Shown in pieces: positions 9,075 through 18,438 of a stretch of 64,000 nt of DNA (the stretch's first letter is position 1; every line of letters starts with the position of its first letter). Made by a program: the position numbers and the translations under genes. The stretch covers positions 1 through 64,000 of the forward strand of contig NZ_KB907549.1 of assembly GCF_000382125.1 (NCBI RefSeq), read 5' to 3'. This DNA comes from Eudoraea adriatica DSM 19308. Its GTDB lineage: Bacteria > Bacteroidota > Bacteroidia > Flavobacteriales > Flavobacteriaceae. Below the pieces are notes generated by a model. It was not told the origin of the DNA. It saw only the letters and a list, made by a program, of their open reading frames with translations, and did not search any database.

Positions 9075-9617
9075 CTAAATTCCTTTGCAGGGTAATTCTT
9101 CATTGAATATATCCCAAACAGACTCCCACTCGCCCTTTTCATTCTTTTTACTCAACATAACCCACTTAAATCTATATTTATCTTCTATCTCATCCGCCTC
9201 AGTAACTGTAATTTCCCCTGTTCCTCTCATCACAGACCATTCACCAAAATAAATAACCTCGTCTACTTTTTCTTCAATATTCATTTTAGCATCGTTTGTA
9301 GTCTCCCATTCATTTTCATTGAAAAACTTCCGAATATTTTCTCTTCCTACTATAGAAGATTCACCTTGCGGCATAAAAATGGCGTCTTTAGAATACGTAT
9401 TTGCACAAGCTGTGGCGTCTCTTTTATTCCATGCTTCAAGAAAGACATCTGTCACATCCTGAATATTTTCAAGACCCGGACCACTATTCAAAATAATTCC
9501 CTGCGGATAAGACGGTGCTTCCGCATTGGAATGACATCCAACCAAATAACCCATAGAAAGAATAGCTGCAGCACATAGCAATAGATTGAGGGGAGAGATT
9601 TTTATTTTTGATTTCAT
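9075..9617 (-). CDS. SnoaL/DUF4440-like NTF2-fold lipoprotein
   Basis: A 180-residue exported protein. The N-terminal hydrophobic stretch ends in a lipobox (YLVGCHSN), so a periplasmic or outer-membrane lipoprotein is expected. Residues from about 50 show the NTF2-like/ketosteroid-isomerase pattern: VFLEAWNKRDATACANTYSKDAIFMPQGESSIVGRENIRKFF, followed by VMRGTGEIT and YRFKWVMLSKKNEKGEWESVWDIFNEE. Proteins of this fold bind small hydrophobic ligands or act as isomerases/cyclases; no specific reaction can be named. A second NTF2-like protein is encoded at 16283-16735. Confidence 0.75.
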   Translation of the reverse strand: MKSKIKISPLNLLLCAAAILSMGYLVGCHSNAEAPSYPQGIILNSGPGLENIQDVTDVFLEAWNKRDATACANTYSKDAIFMPQGESSIVGRENIRKFFNENEWETTNDAKMNIEEKVDEVIYFGEWSVMRGTGEITVTEADEIEDKYRFKWVMLSKKNEKGEWESVWDIFNEELPCKGI

Positions 9618-9710
9618 AATGTAAGTAGTTTTTCAATTGTTTGATGGCCAACAGTATTGTCCCTGAATGGTTTTAATGGTTTATACACAAGCTAGTATAG
9701 TTTTTTTAAA

Positions 9711-10652
9711 TTACCCCCATTCAGGAAATTGAGTTTTATTTAGATCCAGAGAGGCTATGGTATTCATGTCAGCTTCATCAAGTTCAAAATCAAAAATGTT
9801 CAGGTTTTCGATCATATGTGCTTTTTGTGAAGATCTTGGGATAGCAACAACACCCCGTTGGAAATGCCATCTCAGGCATACTTGTGCTATGCTCTTTTGG
9901 TGCTTTTTGCCTATAGCAGCCAAAGTCTGGTTGCTAAAAATTCCATTCCTTCCGGCAGCAAAAGGAGACCAGGCTTCTATTTGTGTCCTGGAATTCTTTA
10001 AAAATGGATAGGATATTTTCTCTTGAAAGAAAACATGGGTTTCTATTTGATTAATTGTGGGTTCAATTTTGGCATAAGTTTTTAATTCGTCAAGTTGTTC
10101 AGGCTCAAAATTACTAACCCCGATAGCCCTGATTTTACCCGCTGCAAAGAGCTCTTCCATTGCCAACCATGAACTTTTAACATCTCCTCTGGGACGATGG
10201 ATAAGATAAAGGTCTAAATATTCAACCCCTAACTTTTTTATAGATGTTTCAAACGCATTTATAGTGCTTTTATAACCCATATCATCCACCCAAAGTTTAG
10301 AGGTTATAAATAGTTCCTTTCTATCAATACCACTTTGCTTAATACCTTCCCCAACGGCTTCCTCGTTTCCATAAATATGAGCGGTATCAATAAGGCGATA
10401 ACCTACTGAAATTGCTTCAAACACGCTACGAACACCAATTGACCCTTTTAATGTGTTTGTGCCAAATCCTAAAATTGGCATTGTCACATTGTTGTTGAGT
10501 TGTACAGTAGGAATGGCTATCGCCTTTTGCTTATCGCCAATAGCTCCAAGTAATTTTGAGCTGCCTAAACCTAAAACAATAGTTGCTGTAGCAATTTTTG
10601 CGGTTCCTTTTAAAAACTCCCGGCGTTTTAATCCTTTAGTTATATTTTCCAT
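9711..10652 (-). CDS. Aldo/keto reductase with Tat-type signal
   Basis: An NADPH-dependent aldo/keto reductase of about 313 residues. I place the start at 10652 (MENITKGLKRREFLKG) because this puts a twin-arginine motif (RREFLK) near the N-terminus, followed by a hydrophobic stretch; a start 30 codons upstream is possible but adds unrelated sequence. The TIM-barrel signature is clear: ILGFGTN, the catalytic Asp and Tyr in LIDTAHIYGNEEAVGEG, Lys in ITSKLW, His in YLIHRPRG, and the cofactor-binding IPRSSQ near the C-terminus. The Tat signal implies export in the folded, cofactor-loaded state, which is unusual for this family. A second Tat-type aldo/keto reductase is at 19370. Confidence 0.85.
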   Translation of the reverse strand: MENITKGLKRREFLKGTAKIATATIVLGLGSSKLLGAIGDKQKAIAIPTVQLNNNVTMPILGFGTNTLKGSIGVRSVFEAISVGYRLIDTAHIYGNEEAVGEGIKQSGIDRKELFITSKLWVDDMGYKSTINAFETSIKKLGVEYLDLYLIHRPRGDVKSSWLAMEELFAAGKIRAIGVSNFEPEQLDELKTYAKIEPTINQIETHVFFQEKISYPFLKNSRTQIEAWSPFAAGRNGIFSNQTLAAIGKKHQKSIAQVCLRWHFQRGVVAIPRSSQKAHMIENLNIFDFELDEADMNTIASLDLNKTQFPEWG

Positions 10653-10793
10653 ATCTATTTGTGCTTTAGTTATGTCTAAGTTAGCAAATAGAAAACGGAC
10701 TTGAGGAAAAACCAGAGGATTTTCCAAGTACGCAGAGAACAAGTAATTTATTTCATTTAATGAGTTACCAGCAATAACTACTTTTGGATTATA

Positions 10794-11765
10794 TTATTCA
10801 GGTACTACAAATGTTTTTAGCATGTTTTTACTTAAAGCGTTTGGCACCTCAGATATTAACGCATACTTGCCAGGTTCCAAATTTGCTGTGAAAAACCCAA
10901 TATTACCCTCCGGCATATCATTTACACCACCCATAAAGGTGATACCATCCGGTGCCGGTTCTATCAATCCTTTAGGGTCCGCCCAATTCATCCAATTCTC
11001 CAACTCTTCGAGATTGGCATTTTCATCCAGCCTGACAAGGTTTATATCATGCCCAACAAAATTTTCATGAACAATTTGATCCTTATAGAATACGGAAAAG
11101 GTGTGTTTACCAGAATTTATAGAGTCATTAAATACTATGCCATCTGTACTCGAAATATTAATGGCAATATCTGCAATCAATTCTTTATTGCCGGAATCAA
11201 CAGGTTTTACTACAATATCTTTTGTCATTCCCATAGAGGTGTGGAATACACCATTGCTCATTTTTACATAACATTCAATAATGTATTTACCCGGTTTTAA
11301 ATTTATTGTTGTTTCTGCCACCTGATCTGGAGAGAGTAGCCCTGAACCTCCTACAAACACAACTTCGCTGAACCACTCAGGAAGTTTTGCAAACTCAGCA
11401 AAACCTTCCTCAGGTTTTCCTTCCATAATTAGTTTCATTGCACTATCGAAGACCGGACCTATAACTTTTTCTGCATCTTCCGAAGTCTTCCCTTCAGGAT
11501 ACTTGTCTACAAGGAAAAAATGCGTTTGAGGTGATTGATTTTTGTAACGAAACGTATTCCACCCGGAGGGAATAGTATCGGGCATTTGAAAATCCATATT
11601 CTCCGTTATTATTTCTATAACATTCTCTTTGGGCTCAGCAGCGGTTTCTACCGGGGTACTTTTTTTCTCACTTTTACAAGACTGTATGAACAAAAAAGAA
11701 GATGAAACTAATACTACTATTCCAATAAAGTTAGCTTTGACAATTAAGTTTTTTAATGTTCTCAT
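10794..11765 (-). CDS. Lipoprotein with two cupredoxin-like domains
   Basis: A 323-residue exported lipoprotein (lipobox LFIQSCKSEKK). Two related halves can be seen, each starting with a strand like IEIITENMDFQMPDTIPSGWNTFRYKN and closing with a PGKY motif (LKPGKYIIECYV, LEPGKYALISEVP). This is the build of plastocyanin-like/cupredoxin folds seen in many Bacteroidota exported proteins. A full copper ligand set (His-Cys-His-Met) is only hinted at in the first half (ECYVKMSNGVFHTSMGM). I cannot say whether it binds copper. It is the first gene of a minus-strand run with the aldo/keto reductase and the NTF2-like lipoprotein downstream, possibly an operon. Confidence 0.55.
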   Translation of the reverse strand: MRTLKNLIVKANFIGIVVLVSSSFLFIQSCKSEKKSTPVETAAEPKENVIEIITENMDFQMPDTIPSGWNTFRYKNQSPQTHFFLVDKYPEGKTSEDAEKVIGPVFDSAMKLIMEGKPEEGFAEFAKLPEWFSEVVFVGGSGLLSPDQVAETTINLKPGKYIIECYVKMSNGVFHTSMGMTKDIVVKPVDSGNKELIADIAINISSTDGIVFNDSINSGKHTFSVFYKDQIVHENFVGHDINLVRLDENANLEELENWMNWADPKGLIEPAPDGITFMGGVNDMPEGNIGFFTANLEPGKYALISEVPNALSKNMLKTFVVPE

Positions 11766-12143
11766 AATATTGCGTATTTGGTTAAAGGTTATTATCTAAA
11801 AAGTTAATGGCGATTAATAGCTCAATGGCTATAAGAATAAGTTCGCTTATTGCATAAAGCAGATACTTTTTTAAACTGCCTTTCTGTAAGGCTTCTATAT
11901 TTTGCACTACTAATCGTTGTGTGATGTTTGAAAGCATCCTATGATAATTGGTTTTTCCTATAGCTTCTCCTTAAGAACACTATTAAAAAGGAGTTATAGG
12001 AATAAAGTTCAACGGTCTCCTATATACAATGAACAAGAAGGCATAAGATAATACGTTGTACTTATAATTATTTTACTTAAATCTAATAATTTTTTGCTTA
12101 TCACCGCAGACATGAGCTATGCATGTTGTCTGCCTAAGCTATT
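11766..12143. other. Intergenic region with imperfect inverted repeats
   Basis: No gene is visible. 11957-12000 forms an imperfect inverted repeat (CCTATA...CTCCTT pairing with AAGGAG...TATAGG). Near 12105-12133 GCAGACAT and ATGTTGTCTGC form another hairpin just after the stop of the minus-strand TPR gene, but no T-run follows it on that strand. The promoter of the cupredoxin-like gene must lie in the first 100 bases. Confidence 0.4.
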
Positions 12144-13718
12144 TTATTTCCCCTCTAATAGCGAAATGAATTCAGGTTCCTTTTTTAAGCTATATAAATC
12201 GGGATCATGTTTAATATATTCATAATTGCCAAAGCCATTATCTATTGCTTTTTTAAGATTTTCAATTGAAGCAGCATTATCGCCAATTAAAGCATAAAAA
12301 CAAGCTGCATTATAAATAATAATTGGGTCGTTTTCGTTTTGTTTAATCCCTTTATACATTTCCTTTTTGGCTTCTTCCAGGCGGCCTAATCTTTTTAATG
12401 TAAAGGCATAAAATTGTCTGGCGCGTGAGTCATCAGGGTTTCGCAGTAAATAGGAGGGGTAAAATAATGCCGCTCGTTGAATAGTTTTCTGCAGATTTTC
12501 CTTGTCTTCCAATTTTTCATAAGACATCTGCAAATCTCCATAAGCTGAATGGAAATCACTATTAAGATCTAATACCTTATTGAAATCTCCTGTGGCCTCA
12601 GAGTCTCTGTCCATCATTCTGTAGAGTCTGCCCCTTATCCAGTAGGCAAAAAAATTGTCAGAGTCAAAAGAAATAGCTTTTTCAACAGCTACTAATGCCT
12701 CATTTAGTAATTTCTTATTGTAATAAACCAGCCCGAGTGCACTATATGCTTCAGACGAGGAAGGTTCATAGATAAGTGCCTTCAATGCCGATTCTTCAGC
12801 CTTTTCAAGCCAAGAGGGATCTCTATCATGCGTTTCATATAACAATCCACAAGCCTCACTCATCCCGGCATAGGCAGTTGCATATTTTGGATCCAGATCT
12901 ATTGCATTTTGAAAAAGTTCTATCGCTAAAAGAAGATAACTCTTTGTATATCTCAACAGAAACTCACGAGCTCTTAAGTTAGCATCATGAGCCCCGGTAT
13001 CTAATGTTGCCTTTTTACCAAGTGCGGCTTTTTCTTTTGGAGTAAGCTTTAATTGCAATGAATTTGCAATCTTTTTTGCCACCTTTTCCTGGATACCAAA
13101 AACATCAGCCATCTTTCCACTGTAAATTTCGGCCCAAAGTTCAGAATCCTTTTCGACATCAATTAATTCCGTGGATATTTTTAAGTCGTTCTGATGTTTA
13201 CGCACCGTACCGTGTAAAATATATCTAGCGTTTAATTCCCGACCCAAGGATGCAATATCCATTTCAGAATCTCTATACCGCATGGAAGTTCGTCGTGAAG
13301 CAATTTCAAGCTCCTTGATTCCTGATAGACGGATAATGATTTCTTCTGTCAATCCGTCACTAAAATAATTGCTGCCATTGCCGGGGCTGATATTCTGAAA
13401 GGGCAAGACCGCTAGTTTTTTATTGTCCTCGATGGGTTGTTGGCTTGTTTCTTGTGATGGTGGTGTCTGCGTTTCAATATTTTTGAATTTTTTAATTCCT
13501 TTTGGGGACAATTCATATACCCATGCAAATATCAGACTTATAGGAAAGCCTATAATCAATATAAAGATCAGGGCTTTCATAAAATATGGCGGCGCATTAA
13601 ACGTCGGAAGAATAATATCAGATACCTGGGCAATTAACCATGCAACTATTAAATAGGTTATCGCTGACTTAAATACCTTACGCCTTTTAAGCTCTGCTGT
13701 ATATTTTTTTAATTTCAC
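12144..13718 (-). CDS. Membrane-anchored TolB/FlgO-like TPR protein
   Basis: A 524-residue membrane protein. It starts with a cytoplasmic segment (LKKYTAELKRRKVFKSAITYL), then hydrophobic segments at about 18-38 and 45-68 (MKALIFILIIGFPISLIFAW). The domain LAVLPFQNISPGNGSNYFSDGLTEEIIIRLSGIKELEIASRRTSMRYR (about 100-150) is the TolB/FlgO-like domain typical of proteins that elsewhere carry a cyclase, LuxR-type or winged-helix output domain. TPR repeats follow (about 245-520). No DNA-binding or cyclase domain is present here. It resembles the C-terminal part of the cyclase at 3082-5115, so the two may be related sensory or scaffold proteins. No partner is known. Confidence 0.75.
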   Translation of the reverse strand: MKLKKYTAELKRRKVFKSAITYLIVAWLIAQVSDIILPTFNAPPYFMKALIFILIIGFPISLIFAWVYELSPKGIKKFKNIETQTPPSQETSQQPIEDNKKLAVLPFQNISPGNGSNYFSDGLTEEIIIRLSGIKELEIASRRTSMRYRDSEMDIASLGRELNARYILHGTVRKHQNDLKISTELIDVEKDSELWAEIYSGKMADVFGIQEKVAKKIANSLQLKLTPKEKAALGKKATLDTGAHDANLRAREFLLRYTKSYLLLAIELFQNAIDLDPKYATAYAGMSEACGLLYETHDRDPSWLEKAEESALKALIYEPSSSEAYSALGLVYYNKKLLNEALVAVEKAISFDSDNFFAYWIRGRLYRMMDRDSEATGDFNKVLDLNSDFHSAYGDLQMSYEKLEDKENLQKTIQRAALFYPSYLLRNPDDSRARQFYAFTLKRLGRLEEAKKEMYKGIKQNENDPIIIYNAACFYALIGDNAASIENLKKAIDNGFGNYEYIKHDPDLYSLKKEPEFISLLEGK

Positions 13719-14205
13719 TGAACTTCAAGTTAGTTTTTATTTAATAGGACATAAGGGGGAATCTATGATTTGGCTCTGTCTGGCGCAATTTGAGCTTAAC
13801 GCGAAGCGGTTAAGTCGGAAGGAGGAAGAACCAAAATCAATCGACTTACCTAATATTTAAAGATAAGAAATATTTTCCTTGCCGGTAAATTAGAAATCCA
13901 AATTCATAGGGCTAAAACCTAAACAAATTCTCTTAAACAAATTAACTAGTGGATAGTTATTGGTTATTTTAAATTCCTATAGTTGGCATAGGATGAGGCT
14001 TTCCTTGTTCCCGGTAGTTTTAGAGAAGGTAATAATGACACATATTCATACCAGGTTGCGGTATTATTCAGTTTTTAAATTCCTTGAATAAGGTTACTTT
14101 AATAACTTTTTTACCGAGGTATAAATGACTAATTCATAATGGTAAGGTGGTAATTAATAAAATATGAATTAATTAATTTTTAGACCCTGGCAGGTATTGC
14201 GTAAT
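13719..14205. other. Intergenic region, nothing recognised
   Basis: 487 bases without a supportable gene. A short dyad (CTTAAC...GTTAAG at about 13793-13813) lies inside a longer loose inverted repeat whose outer arms resemble ATTTGGCTCTG and GAAGAACCAAAATC. The remainder is A/T-rich and should contain the promoter of the TPR gene. Confidence 0.4.
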
Positions 14206-14493
14206 TTATTCCCTAAGTTTAAACAGCACATTCAAAATCTCAATATTCGGAGCTTCTACAATTTCATAAGCTTCCGGAATACTGGACGCTAAGGCTGATT
14301 TACCATAAGATTTTAATGATTCTTCAGAATCCCATATATAAATTCCTCCAAATTGCCCGGGTTGTTCTAGTTTCACATAATATTTCTGTAAAAGTCCTGG
14401 CAAGGACTTAAATTGTGCCTCTCGTTCTTTGGCTCTTCTTAACAACTCCTCTTCCGGAAGTTGGGATTTTAGTTTGATTATTTGAATTATCAT
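14206..14493 (-). CDS. Small YdhR/ABM-like protein
   Basis: A 95-residue cytoplasmic protein starting MIIQIIKLKSQLPEEELL. The pattern FKSLPGLLQKYYV followed by GQFGGIYIWDSEESLKSY is characteristic of the dimeric alpha+beta barrel family that includes YdhR-like and other putative monooxygenases. These proteins lack cofactors and act on aromatic or polyketide-like substrates, or have unknown function. It lies just downstream of the AraC regulator gene on the same strand and its role may be tied to the divergent catabolic gene series, which starts with another protein of similar fold. Confidence 0.65.
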   Translation of the reverse strand: MIIQIIKLKSQLPEEELLRRAKEREAQFKSLPGLLQKYYVKLEQPGQFGGIYIWDSEESLKSYGKSALASSIPEAYEIVEAPNIEILNVLFKLRE

Positions 14494-14648
14494 ATCTGTT
14501 GTTTTGACATTTCTATTGTTCAGGTCACTTGTTTTGAATGACTTTAAAGCTATGAATACGATACGGGAAATCCCATAGGATTTTCGGTCCGGACTCCAGG
14601 AAGTTAAAAATAAGGATTTTCTTTTGTAGAAAGCCGGTTATGGCTCAT

Positions 14649-15560
14649 TTAGCCCAACAACCTGTATTCATTAGGCGTATACCCAACTTTATTTTTGAAT
14701 AGCCGGGTAAAATGCTGAGGATACTTAAACCCAAGTTCATAAGCAATCTCACTAAGTGATTTATCATGATTAATGATTTTTTCCTTAGCAACTTCAATAA
14801 GTTTGGTTTGAATATGTTCATGGGCACTTTTACCGGTTTCCTTTTTAACCAGGTCCCCAAAATAATTTGAAGAAAGGTGCTGTTCCTTCGCAAAATAACT
14901 AACCGAAGGTGTACCTTGTTTTTGAGGTTTTTCGGAATTAAAATAATCATCCAGGAGAGTTTTAAAATTTTCAACGATGCCCTGATTTACGCTTTCCCGA
15001 GTGATAAACTGCCTGTCGTAAAATCGTATACAATAATCCAAAAATAGTTCAAGGTTCGCCACAATCAATTTTTTACTGTGCCTGTCAATGGTTTGTTCCA
15101 ATTCAAATTGAATCTTGTCCAACAAACTTAAAATCACTTTTCGCTCCTTCACCGACAGATGCAGCGCTTCATTCGTGGCATATGAGAAAAAGCTATAGTC
15201 ATTGATTTTTTTACCCATACCCGTGCCCAAAAAAAGGTCCGGGTGAAAGAGCAGGGCATAGCCCTCAGGCTTAAAGCCGGGATCGTAATTAGTCAATTCA
15301 ATGGTTTGGTTTGGGCCTATAAAAACCAGCGTCCCTTCATCATAATCATATGATTTACCACCATACATCATTTTACAGCCCGTGGCATCCTTTAAAAAGA
15401 TGGCATAGCACCCAAAATGGAAAGCATCATACCTCCTACTAGTATTCCCCGTTTCATTTACTTTTTTAAAATCAACAATCCCTACCAAAGGATGTAATAC
15501 CTCTTGTTTTCGCAAATCAAGATAATCACTTACTGTATTAACGTTCAAAACATTCTCCAT
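14649..15560 (-). CDS. AraC family transcriptional regulator
   Basis: A 303-residue regulator. The C-terminal about 100 residues form the double helix-turn-helix of the AraC/XylS family: SYFAKEQHLSSNYFGDLVKKETGKS for the first and LSEIAYELGFKYPQHFTRLFKNKVGYTPNEYR for the second. The N-terminal part (DAFHFGCYAIFLK, GTLVFIGPNQTIELT) has the cupin-like sensor pattern. It is divergent from the gene series that starts at 15819, separated by about 260 bases, so it is the likely regulator of those genes, presumably responding to their substrate. Confidence 0.9.
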   Translation of the reverse strand: MENVLNVNTVSDYLDLRKQEVLHPLVGIVDFKKVNETGNTSRRYDAFHFGCYAIFLKDATGCKMMYGGKSYDYDEGTLVFIGPNQTIELTNYDPGFKPEGYALLFHPDLFLGTGMGKKINDYSFFSYATNEALHLSVKERKVILSLLDKIQFELEQTIDRHSKKLIVANLELFLDYCIRFYDRQFITRESVNQGIVENFKTLLDDYFNSEKPQKQGTPSVSYFAKEQHLSSNYFGDLVKKETGKSAHEHIQTKLIEVAKEKIINHDKSLSEIAYELGFKYPQHFTRLFKNKVGYTPNEYRLLG

Positions 15561-15685
15561 GATCCGTTTGATTTTTAGTTAAAGATAAGCTATAGATTAG
15601 CAGGGTATCAAACAAGTTGCCCAAAATATGTAAAAGTGGTATGTAAAACCGTAAAATGGGTAAGTGAATTAAAATGAGTACTTTA

Positions 15686-15693
15686 TACTTTTG
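15686..15693 (+). promoter_or_regulatory. Candidate -7 promoter element for the 15.8-28.6 kb gene series
   Basis: TACTTTTG fits the Bacteroidota -7 consensus TAnnTTTG. No clear -33 TTTG is present, as expected if an activator such as the divergent AraC protein is needed. It lies 125 bp before the first start codon. Confidence 0.35.
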
Positions 15694-15818
15694 GAGGAGA
15701 GTGATTTTATTTAATTAAAAATCCCTAGCTTACCCGTATAATCTGAAGAATTTGGAGATTGCCGATCTGATATCGGAATGGTTAAAAGAAAATGAATTGG
15801 ACTAACACAAATAACAAA

Positions 15819-16247
15819 ATGAGACTTCAAAAATTTGGATTGCTTTTTGTTTTGATTGCTCTATCGGCAGGTTCCTCTGCTCAAAAAACCAAAAAAGCTA
15901 AAAACTACACAAATCCAGCTGAAATGATGGTAAGGATTGCAGAAATTGAAATTGATTCCAATTTTGTTGATACCTATGTTGCCATTCTCAAAGAAGAATC
16001 CGAAGCCTCGGTGCGTTTAGAGCCGGGGGTGATTTGTATATATCCTATGTTTGAAAAAGAGAAACCAACACAAGTCAGGCTTTTGGAGGTTTATGCAAAC
16101 AAAGAAGCCTATGAATCGCATTTACAAACACCACATTTTAAGCACTATAAAGAGACGACCTTGGAAATGGTCAAAGACTTAAAATTAATTGATATGGAGG
16201 CGGTAGATGCAGAAACTATGCCCAAGATTTTTAGAAAATTGAATTAA
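15819..16247 (+). CDS. Exported antibiotic-biosynthesis-monooxygenase (ABM)-like protein
   Basis: About 142 residues. I chose the ATG at 15819 (MRLQKFGLLFVLIALSAG) because it gives a standard Sec signal peptide; an ATG at 15792 adds nine polar residues. The mature part has the ABM pattern: MVRIAEIEIDSNFVDTYVAILKEESEASVRLEPGVICIYPMFEKEKP, then LLEVYANKEAYESHLQTPHFKHY. ABM-type proteins oxidise aromatic or polyketide substrates without a metal or act as heme-degrading enzymes. Export of such a protein is uncommon. It is the first gene of the long plus-strand series divergent from the AraC gene. Confidence 0.75.
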   Translation: MRLQKFGLLFVLIALSAGSSAQKTKKAKNYTNPAEMMVRIAEIEIDSNFVDTYVAILKEESEASVRLEPGVICIYPMFEKEKPTQVRLLEVYANKEAYESHLQTPHFKHYKETTLEMVKDLKLIDMEAVDAETMPKIFRKLN

Positions 16248-16282
16248 TAAAATTTAAACATAAACCCTTTAAAATTATAAAT

Positions 16283-16735
16283 ATGAGAACATTACTTATC
16301 GCAATTTTAACTATCACATTAGGGGCATCGTCCTTTGCACAAAATGCTAAAATTGAACAGGAAATCAAAGATCTTTCCAAAGCAAAATGGGAATGGATGG
16401 CAGATAAGGATGTTAACAAACTAGCAGACCTGTTTCATGATAAATCCCGTTTTGTACACATGAGCGGTTCCTGGAAAAAAGACAGGGAACTTGAAATAAT
16501 TGAAACCGGAAGTATCTGGTATAAAAATGCGGATGTACATGATGTTGTCGTAGAAGTTTTTGATAATAACACTGTAGTACTATGGAACCGCATTACTCTA
16601 ATGGCCCATGTTCGTGGCAATGACGTGTCTAATGAATTTACGGTGACCGAATTCTATAAAAAAGAAGGAGACAACTGGAAGTTGTTGGACCTTACCTTCA
16701 GCAGCGTTCGTGATACCCATGAAATTGCACATTAA
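16283..16735 (+). CDS. Exported NTF2-like (DUF4440) protein
   Basis: A 150-residue protein with a Sec signal (MRTLLIAILTITLGASSFAQ). The mature part is a DUF4440/SnoaL-type NTF2 fold: IKDLSKAKWEWMADKDVNKLADLFHDKSRFVHMSGSWKKDRELEII, then VVLWNRITLMAHVRGNDVSNEFTVTEFYKKEGDNWKLLDLTFSSV. Such proteins often act as isomerases, dehydratases or ligand-binding partners. Placed 35 bp after the ABM gene and before two esterases, it probably handles an intermediate of the same pathway; the substrate is unknown. Confidence 0.8.
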   Translation: MRTLLIAILTITLGASSFAQNAKIEQEIKDLSKAKWEWMADKDVNKLADLFHDKSRFVHMSGSWKKDRELEIIETGSIWYKNADVHDVVVEVFDNNTVVLWNRITLMAHVRGNDVSNEFTVTEFYKKEGDNWKLLDLTFSSVRDTHEIAH

Positions 16736-16802
16736 GCAAATCTCAACTTCGGTAAATTAATGACAAGGAAATAAACTTAAATAACTCAATTTAATAACAA
16801 AA

Positions 16803-18422
16803 ATGAAAAAGTATATTTTAGGATTGAGTTTATTAATAGGAGTTGCTATTTCTGCACAAGAAAGTGCACCCAAAGTAAAAACCGAATTGGGTGTAATCCG
16901 TGGTGTGCAAGAAGATGGTGTAGCCAGTTTTAAAGGAATACCCTTTGCGGCTCCTCCAATTGGTGAGTTTCGTTGGAGAGCCCCTCAACCATTATCACCT
17001 TGGGAAGGTGAATTGGATGCTACGGAATATGGTGCCAACTGCGCACAGTCCGGTTGGGGTGGGGCCCCGGGAACCATTAGTGAAGGTTCATCCGAAGATT
17101 GCCTGTACCTAAATGTGTGGAAACCCGCTGATGCAAATACGGGTGCGAACCTGCCCGTCATGGTTTGGATTCATGGTGGAGGCTTTGTTGGTGGAAGTGG
17201 TTCCGGAGCTGGAATCGCGGGTGATGAATTTGCGAAGAAGGGAGTGGTTTTAATCACCATTAATTACCGTTTGGGGCGTTTAGGGCATTTTGCATTTCCA
17301 GCGTTGAGCGCCGAAAATCCTGAAGAACATAAAGGCAGTTATGCCTATATGGACCAAATTGCAGCACTGCAATGGGTGCAAAAGAACATTGCCGCTTTTG
17401 GTGGTAATCCTGATAGTGTGACGATTTTTGGTTTTTCTGCGGGTGGCGTATCGGTACACTCTTTAATGACCATTCCAGATGCAAAGGGACTTTTCCACAA
17501 AGCCATCAGCCAATCTGGTGGCGGCAGGGATGGTGTTCTTACCGGGCGGCCCATCAGAGAAGATAATGCTGATCCCTTTTACAAGTTTTCGGCCGAAACA
17601 ATCGGTGTCAACTTTGCCAAAAAACATGGAATAGAAGGTACGGATGCCGATGCCTTACGCAGGTTGCGCGCATTGCCTGTGGAAGAAATTGTAGATAGCG
17701 GTCAAGAAAATGATGGTGAAGGTGGTCCAAGAACGTATTCAGGACCTATTTTGGACGGTTCGTTGGTGGTAGAAACAGCTGAAAGTGCCTACAACGCTGG
17801 TAGACAAATGCAAATACCATTGATGATCGGTTCTAACAGCGCCGAAATCGGGGGTAGTTTTGTCAATAACAGTAAGACAAAAGAAGAACTGTTTTCACTT
17901 TTTGGCGAGTTTAAGGAGGAAGCACAAGCTGCCTATGATCCTGATGGCACCAAAGATTTTGAAGAGGTGATTACCAAGTTCAATACCGATTGGGTGTGGG
18001 GAGAACCGGGACGTTTTGCCGCCAGGGCTTTCGCGGAAAAAGGTGAACCTACGTTTATTTACCATTTTGGTTTTGTACCCGAACCTATGAAGGAAAGAAT
18101 GAAATACGGTGCCGGCCATGGTTCCGAAGTTGGCTATGTGTTTAATAATCTTGATGCACGTTGGGGTAATCCAGAGACAACTCCTGAAGATAAAAAAGTG
18201 GGGGAAATCATGAATGGGTACTGGGTAAATTTCGCCAAGAACGGAAACCCGAATGGAGATGGATTACCAAACTGGCCAGTCTATACTAAAAATGAAGGTG
18301 AAATTATGGATATACAGTTAGATGGTGCAGCCGTTGGAAAACCAGATCCAAGAAAAGCGAGATTGGATGTCATTGAAAAGGGGGTTAAACTCAGAAACGA
18401 ACTACAATCACGCGGTATATAA
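16803..18422 (+). CDS. Exported type B carboxylesterase
   Basis: A 539-residue secreted esterase with signal peptide (LSLLIGVAISAQE). It shows the complete carboxylesterase type B signature set: the N-terminal FKGIPFAAPPIGEFRW, the EDCLYLNVW motif, the oxyanion hole HGGGF, the nucleophile Ser212 in GFSAGG, the acid residue in GSNSAEIGG and the catalytic His in GAGHGSEVGYVF. The usual GESAGG has become GFSAGG. It would hydrolyse esters of small or medium-sized alcohols in the periplasm or outside the cell. It precedes a second esterase by 16 bases, indicating cotranscription. Confidence 0.9.
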   Translation: MKKYILGLSLLIGVAISAQESAPKVKTELGVIRGVQEDGVASFKGIPFAAPPIGEFRWRAPQPLSPWEGELDATEYGANCAQSGWGGAPGTISEGSSEDCLYLNVWKPADANTGANLPVMVWIHGGGFVGGSGSGAGIAGDEFAKKGVVLITINYRLGRLGHFAFPALSAENPEEHKGSYAYMDQIAALQWVQKNIAAFGGNPDSVTIFGFSAGGVSVHSLMTIPDAKGLFHKAISQSGGGRDGVLTGRPIREDNADPFYKFSAETIGVNFAKKHGIEGTDADALRRLRALPVEEIVDSGQENDGEGGPRTYSGPILDGSLVVETAESAYNAGRQMQIPLMIGSNSAEIGGSFVNNSKTKEELFSLFGEFKEEAQAAYDPDGTKDFEEVITKFNTDWVWGEPGRFAARAFAEKGEPTFIYHFGFVPEPMKERMKYGAGHGSEVGYVFNNLDARWGNPETTPEDKKVGEIMNGYWVNFAKNGNPNGDGLPNWPVYTKNEGEIMDIQLDGAAVGKPDPRKARLDVIEKGVKLRNELQSRGI

Positions 18423-18438
18423 ACCAGTTGTGCATTCT

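Noticed and set aside
12105-12133. Hairpin after the TPR gene as a terminator
   Set aside because: No T-run follows on the minus strand, so I do not call it a terminator.
14645-14974. 109-codon minus-strand frame within the AraC gene
   Set aside because: Alternative frame of the same region; low-complexity Lys/Leu/Ile content and no family motif, while the AraC frame has two clear helix-turn-helix motifs.
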